Origin: Ideonella paludis
Lineage (GTDB): Bacteria; Pseudomonadota; Gammaproteobacteria; Burkholderiales; Burkholderiaceae_C
Assembly: GCF_018069865.1 (NCBI RefSeq)
Contig: NZ_JAGQDG010000002.1
Coordinates: 660,929 to 724,928, forward strand
DNA: 64,000 nucleotides
Direction: 5' to 3'
The notes beneath the pieces were generated by a model. The model saw nothing but the letters and a program-made list of their open reading frames with translations. It had not been told where the DNA came from and did not search any database. Within the stretch, counting starts at the first letter, position 1, and each line of letters opens with the position of its first letter. Below are positions 63,874 to 64,000 of the stretch, one piece after another. A program made the translations under genes and the position numbers.

Positions 63874-64000
63874 ATGACAAACAACAACCAGAAGATCATC
63901 GTCTTCCTGCTGGCGGCGGTGGCCCTGATGGCCCTGCCGCTGTTCGTGGCGCCGTACGGGCAAGGCTGGGTGCGCATCATGGCGCTGGCCCTGCTGTACG
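63874..64000 (+). CDS. livM: branched-chain amino-acid-type ABC transporter permease (LivM), partial
   Basis: 42 codons from ATG at 63874, behind a GGAG site and 13 bases after livH. Begins MTNNNQKIIVFLLAAVALMA with the first membrane helix, then LPLFVAPYGQGWVRIMALAL, matching LivM N-termini. The rest lies beyond the window. Confidence 0.9.
   Translation, partial: MTNNNQKIIVFLLAAVALMALPLFVAPYGQGWVRIMALALLY

Noticed and set aside
1..64000. tRNA, rRNA, CRISPR, insertion sequence, prophage or defence island
   Set aside because: I saw no transposase, integrase, phage structural gene, spaced repeats or tRNA-like T-loop box; composition looks even apart from small patches.

Overview
The window is 64 kb of dense chromosomal DNA, high in G+C, with short gaps and many 4-bp (ATGA/GTGA) overlaps. 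Gene content and order (gyrA - serC - pheA - tyrA - aroA/cmk - rpsA - ihfB - lapA - lapB, and sdhCDAB-sdhE-gltA next to a GntR regulator, mdh and acnB) point to a betaproteobacterium of the order Burkholderiales. I cannot fix family or genus from sequence alone. I found no rRNA, tRNA, insertion sequence, prophage, CRISPR array or plasmid function. This is core chromosome with small accessory islands.

Layout. 1-474: start of an OmpA-like outer-membrane protein, read leftward and cut by the window edge. 745-12915: a rightward housekeeping run of DNA gyrase A, a DUF2059 secreted protein, serine and aromatic amino-acid biosynthesis (SerC, PheA, TyrA), a fused EPSP synthase/CMP kinase, ribosomal protein S1, IHF-beta and the LPS-control pair LapA/LapB. 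12925-18415: a surface-glycan cluster (WaaC, DUF4254, GT9, GT25, UDP-galactopyranose mutase, DUF707). 18682-22253: a 40-residue cysteine protein, an H-NS-like protein, GspB/GspA and MetW. 22246-23538: MetX behind a SAM-II riboswitch and an intrinsic terminator. 23571-25115: a PAS chemoreceptor.

25335-36935 is a TCA-cycle region. Leftward sdhC-sdhD-sdhA-sdhB-sdhE-gltA is followed by a leftward GntR/UTRA regulator, then rightward mdh, a CitE-like lyase, a small secreted protein and acnB. The same TCTTATATAAGA palindrome lies in the gntR/mdh intergenic region and inside the acnB promoter, so the GntR protein probably controls mdh, acnB and itself. 37030-42251: a nitroreductase, an AttEFGH/LolD-like ABC exporter and its CrtC/AttH-like partner. 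42322-45254: TrhP (U32) and an acyl-CoA synthetase. 45382-47791: a GbsR/MarR regulator with matching inverted repeats before itself and before a DCC-epimerase-DUF2269 operon. 47769-52227: an epimerase, a coiled-coil secreted protein, an aminotransferase/sulfotransferase pair and a DUF808 membrane protein. 52681-57233: an S9 lipoprotein peptidase, an exported peroxiredoxin and a secreted subtilase. 57302-64000: an S4 RNA-binding protein, a YgfB-like protein, a polar amino-acid binding protein, a DctB/DctD-like two-component system, and a branched-chain amino-acid-type ABC permease operon behind a good sigma-54 promoter and two upstream inverted repeats.

The most rewarding signals are regulatory: the SAM-II riboswitch with attenuator before metX, the shared GntR palindrome on TCA genes, the GbsR operator pair, and the sigma-54/enhancer architecture before livH. 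Among proteins, the aroA-cmk fusion, the H-NS-like protein with an altered DNA-binding loop, the 40-residue CxxC protein and the uncharacterised glycan-cluster members deserve a second look. I did not find a convincing wholly new multi-gene system.
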